Shown here piece after piece: positions 62,298 to 64,000 of a stretch of 64,000 nt of DNA. Where the stretch lies: the NCBI GenBank assembly GCA_047623945.1, contig JBLHOT010000003.1, positions 45,870 through 109,869 of the forward strand. The letters run 5' to 3'. The notes below the pieces were generated by a model. The model was not told the DNA's origin and ran no database searches. It worked only from the letters and a program-made list of their open reading frames with translations. The DNA comes from Arcticibacterium sp047623945. Lineage in GTDB: Bacteria; Bacteroidota; Bacteroidia; Cytophagales; Spirosomataceae. How positions within the stretch are numbered: the first letter of the stretch is position 1; each line of letters opens with the position of its first letter. A program made the position numbers and the translations under genes.

Positions 62298-63626
62298 CTA
62301 ACTTTTCATATCGTCAACCCATTTGAAGCGATCATCTGGCGAAAACTTCCATGGCGACATGCTTGTTTCTAGATTTTGGAACATCATGTTCCAAGATTGT
62401 GGAGCTTTAGACTCTTCCATGACGTTGAATCGACGAAGCTCCAAAATAATATCCAAGGGACTTATCTGGATTGGGCAAGCCTCTACACAGGCATTGCAAG
62501 TGGTGCAGGCCAAAAGTTCTTCCTCACTAATATAATCACCATTAAGAGATTTATCGTCTTTATGGTCATAGCCATTTGCCAACCAGCCTTTCTGAATATC
62601 TTCCAGCCTATCTCTAGTACGCATCATTATTTTACGTGGAGAGAGTTCCTTTCCAGTTTGATTTGCTGGACATTCTGAGGTACATCTTCCACATTCTGTG
62701 CAGCTGTAAGCATCCATTAGGCTTTTCCAGGTAAGATCTTCCACATCTTTAGCACCAAAACGGCCAACCTCCTCGTCCTCACCTGGTTGCTCCAGTTCCA
62801 TCATGATTTTCACCTCTTTTGTGACGGCGGGCATGTTCGCTATTTCACCTCTCGGTCCTAGGTTTGCGAAATAGGTGTTAGGAAAAGCCAGAGCAATGTG
62901 TAGGTGTTTGGAGTAAGTAACAAAAAGAGCAAAAGACATGATACCTAGGATATGAAACCACCAACTTATTCTTTCCGTGGCCACTAAGAGGGTAGAAGAG
63001 AAATTATCTAAAACAGGAATAAACCATTGGCTGATGATAAAGGGTCCAGTATTGACATCAGCGTAATGACCAACAGCTCTTTCTTGGAGGATGGTGTCGG
63101 CGGCATTCATTTTTAAGAAAGCCATCATTAAAACTATTTCAAATATTAAGATAATATTGGCATCCATGGCTGGCCAGCCTTTCATGTCTTTTGATTTGGA
63201 TGGGCTTAACCTACCAATCTTGAGAACGTTTCGACGTATCAAAAAGACAACACAAGCAAGGGTAACAGCGAGAGCCAGTATTTCAAAGAAATTAATAACG
63301 AGGGTGTAGAAAGAGCCTAGTGGTTCAGCAAATATCCTATGAGTACCAAAAACACCATCAATGATTATTTCTAGGACTTCAATATTAATTAATAGAAAAC
63401 CAGCATAAACTAAAAAGTGTAATAGGCCAACAACGGGCTTGTCAAACATTTTCTTTTGGCCAAAGGCTGTCAAAAGCATGTTTTTAAGTCTTCTGAATGG
63501 CTGGTCCGTCCTATCGATTGGTTTACCCAGCTGAATTGACTTTTTAATGAGAAGAACCCTTCTAGAAATAAGGTAGGCGGCTACGCTAAGAGCCAGAATA
63601 AAGAGGATTTGCTGAGTGTAGGCCAT
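62298..63626 (-). CDS. Membrane Fe-S oxidoreductase, 4Fe-4S dicluster
   Basis: This 442-residue protein has about five membrane helices in the first 240 residues (nitrate-reductase-gamma-like topology), then a cytoplasmic ferredoxin domain with two 4Fe-4S motifs: Cys309, 312, 315, 319 followed by Pro, and Cys374, 377, 380, 384 followed by Pro. Such proteins pass electrons between membrane quinones and cytoplasmic partners. In Bacteroidota this type is usually followed by a CCG-domain Fe-S protein; here anmK follows and no such gene is present on the downstream side. Confidence 0.85.
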   Translation of the reverse strand: MAYTQQILFILALSVAAYLISRRVLLIKKSIQLGKPIDRTDQPFRRLKNMLLTAFGQKKMFDKPVVGLLHFLVYAGFLLINIEVLEIIIDGVFGTHRIFAEPLGSFYTLVINFFEILALAVTLACVVFLIRRNVLKIGRLSPSKSKDMKGWPAMDANIILIFEIVLMMAFLKMNAADTILQERAVGHYADVNTGPFIISQWFIPVLDNFSSTLLVATERISWWFHILGIMSFALFVTYSKHLHIALAFPNTYFANLGPRGEIANMPAVTKEVKIMMELEQPGEDEEVGRFGAKDVEDLTWKSLMDAYSCTECGRCTSECPANQTGKELSPRKIMMRTRDRLEDIQKGWLANGYDHKDDKSLNGDYISEEELLACTTCNACVEACPIQISPLDIILELRRFNVMEESKAPQSWNMMFQNLETSMSPWKFSPDDRFKWVDDMKS

Positions 63627-63756
63627 GAGTGTCTATTTAGGGATATTTGGAACAGGCTTGTCGGACTTATAAATGGTATGCTTGCATACTAAACAAAGGT
63701 CTATAAAATGAGTGAAATAAAAAAGAAGAAAATTTTACGTAGAAAGACAGAAAAAA

Positions 63757-63787
63757 CTTGTGTAGAATCTGTTTTTATTTACTTTTG
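63757..63787 (+). promoter_or_regulatory. Bacteroidota-type promoter of the tRNA gene
   Basis: CTTG (63757-63760) and TACTTTTG (63780-63787) match the -33 TTTG and -7 TAnnTTTG elements with a 19-base spacer. The tRNA starts 27 bases downstream of the -7 element. Confidence 0.7.
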
Positions 63788-63813
63788 CATTCCCTTAGGA
63801 ATAAGGGCAGGTT

Positions 63814-63886
63814 GGTGATGTAGCTCAGTCGGTAGAGCAAAGGACTGAAAATCCTTGTGTCGGCGGTTCGATTCCGTCCATCACCA
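63814..63886 (+). tRNA. tRNA-Phe (anticodon GAA)
   Basis: The 73-base cloverleaf is complete: acceptor GGTGATG pairs with CATCACC, the D stem is GCTC/GAGC, and the anticodon stem AAGGA/TCCTT holds the loop CTGAAAA with GAA at 63847-63849. The T arm is GGCGG-TTCGATT-CCGTC. The discriminator is A at 63886; CCA is not encoded (CAG follows). Confidence 0.97.
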
Positions 63887-63890
63887 CAGA

Positions 63891-63919
63891 AGGCCATCTC
63901 GCAAGAGGTGGCCTTTTTT
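63891..63919 (+). terminator. Terminator after tRNA-Phe
   Basis: GGCCATCTC (63892-63900) pairs with GAGGTGGCC (63905-63913, one wobble pair) around GCAA, followed by six T. Confidence 0.9.
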
Positions 63920-64000
63920 GTTGTTGTAAACCAAGCTTTCTGATGACTCACTTTGTCTATATTCTTTACTCTCCTAGTTTAAATCGTTATTATACAGGAG

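Overview
The window looks like a chromosomal segment of a low-GC Bacteroidota bacterium, most likely a member of the Cytophagales. The pointers are a GldJ-like gliding lipoprotein, a Tat-exported DUF1501 protein with a type IX secretion C-terminal sorting domain, GH97 and GH26 glycosidases, paired GMC oxidoreductase and gluconate dehydrogenase subunit 3 genes, many lipoproteins and DUF4175 and DUF6807 proteins. The promoter upstream of the tRNA has the Bacteroidota form (TTG, then TAnnTTTG). The species cannot be named from the sequence alone.

Region 1 (1-15.4 kb) is an accessory, repeat-rich stretch. It holds the 3' end of a ROK sugar kinase gene, a lipoprotein, a REP-associated (RAYT/Y1) transposase with a duplicated 5' end, and a two-gene module of an HExxH protein and a small exported protein. 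These are followed by an outer-membrane protein, a flavin/2Fe-2S reductase, an esterase plus FG-GAP/lyase-like lipoprotein pair, a small membrane protein and an orphan GMC oxidoreductase. At least two families of REP-like palindromes are scattered here. A repeat of about 300 bp flanks the GMC gene on both sides. A decayed second copy of the HExxH two-gene module lies at 14.3-15.0 kb and is cut by a REP element.

Region 2 (15.4-31.6 kb) holds RNase R, a MORN-repeat protein, GDP-fucose synthase, a VTT membrane protein and a probably decayed gene. A mostly minus-strand carbohydrate block follows: TIM-barrel epimerase-like lipoprotein, GMC plus its Tat-exported partner, GH26 mannanase and a GH97 enzyme with retaining-type residues. 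The last two together suggest galactomannan use. After these come YdeI-like, PlsC-like, TerC, DUF6807, thioredoxin and DUF983 genes.

Region 3 (31.9-37.1 kb) is a leucine operon, leuC, leuD, leuA-like, leuB. A four-helix-bundle (23S rRNA intervening-sequence type) gene with its own repeat ends sits between leuC and leuD. An empty scar of the same element lies in front of leuB.

Region 4 (37.3-63.6 kb) is almost entirely minus-strand housekeeping: accD, an M48-like/MORN protein, a cupin gene broken by one in-frame stop, a TPR protein, an Ig-like lipoprotein, mnmG, DUF4175, exodeoxyribonuclease III, comF (plus strand), a GldJ-like gene, mfd, PPK2, DUF1501/DUF1800, anmK and a membrane Fe-S protein. 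A tRNA-Phe with promoter and terminator closes the window. The 41.68-42.08 kb gap carries a cluster of DnaA-box-like sites next to an AT-rich tract. Two near-perfect parS sites lie just upstream of mnmG. Together they make this the best candidate for the chromosomal origin/centromere region.
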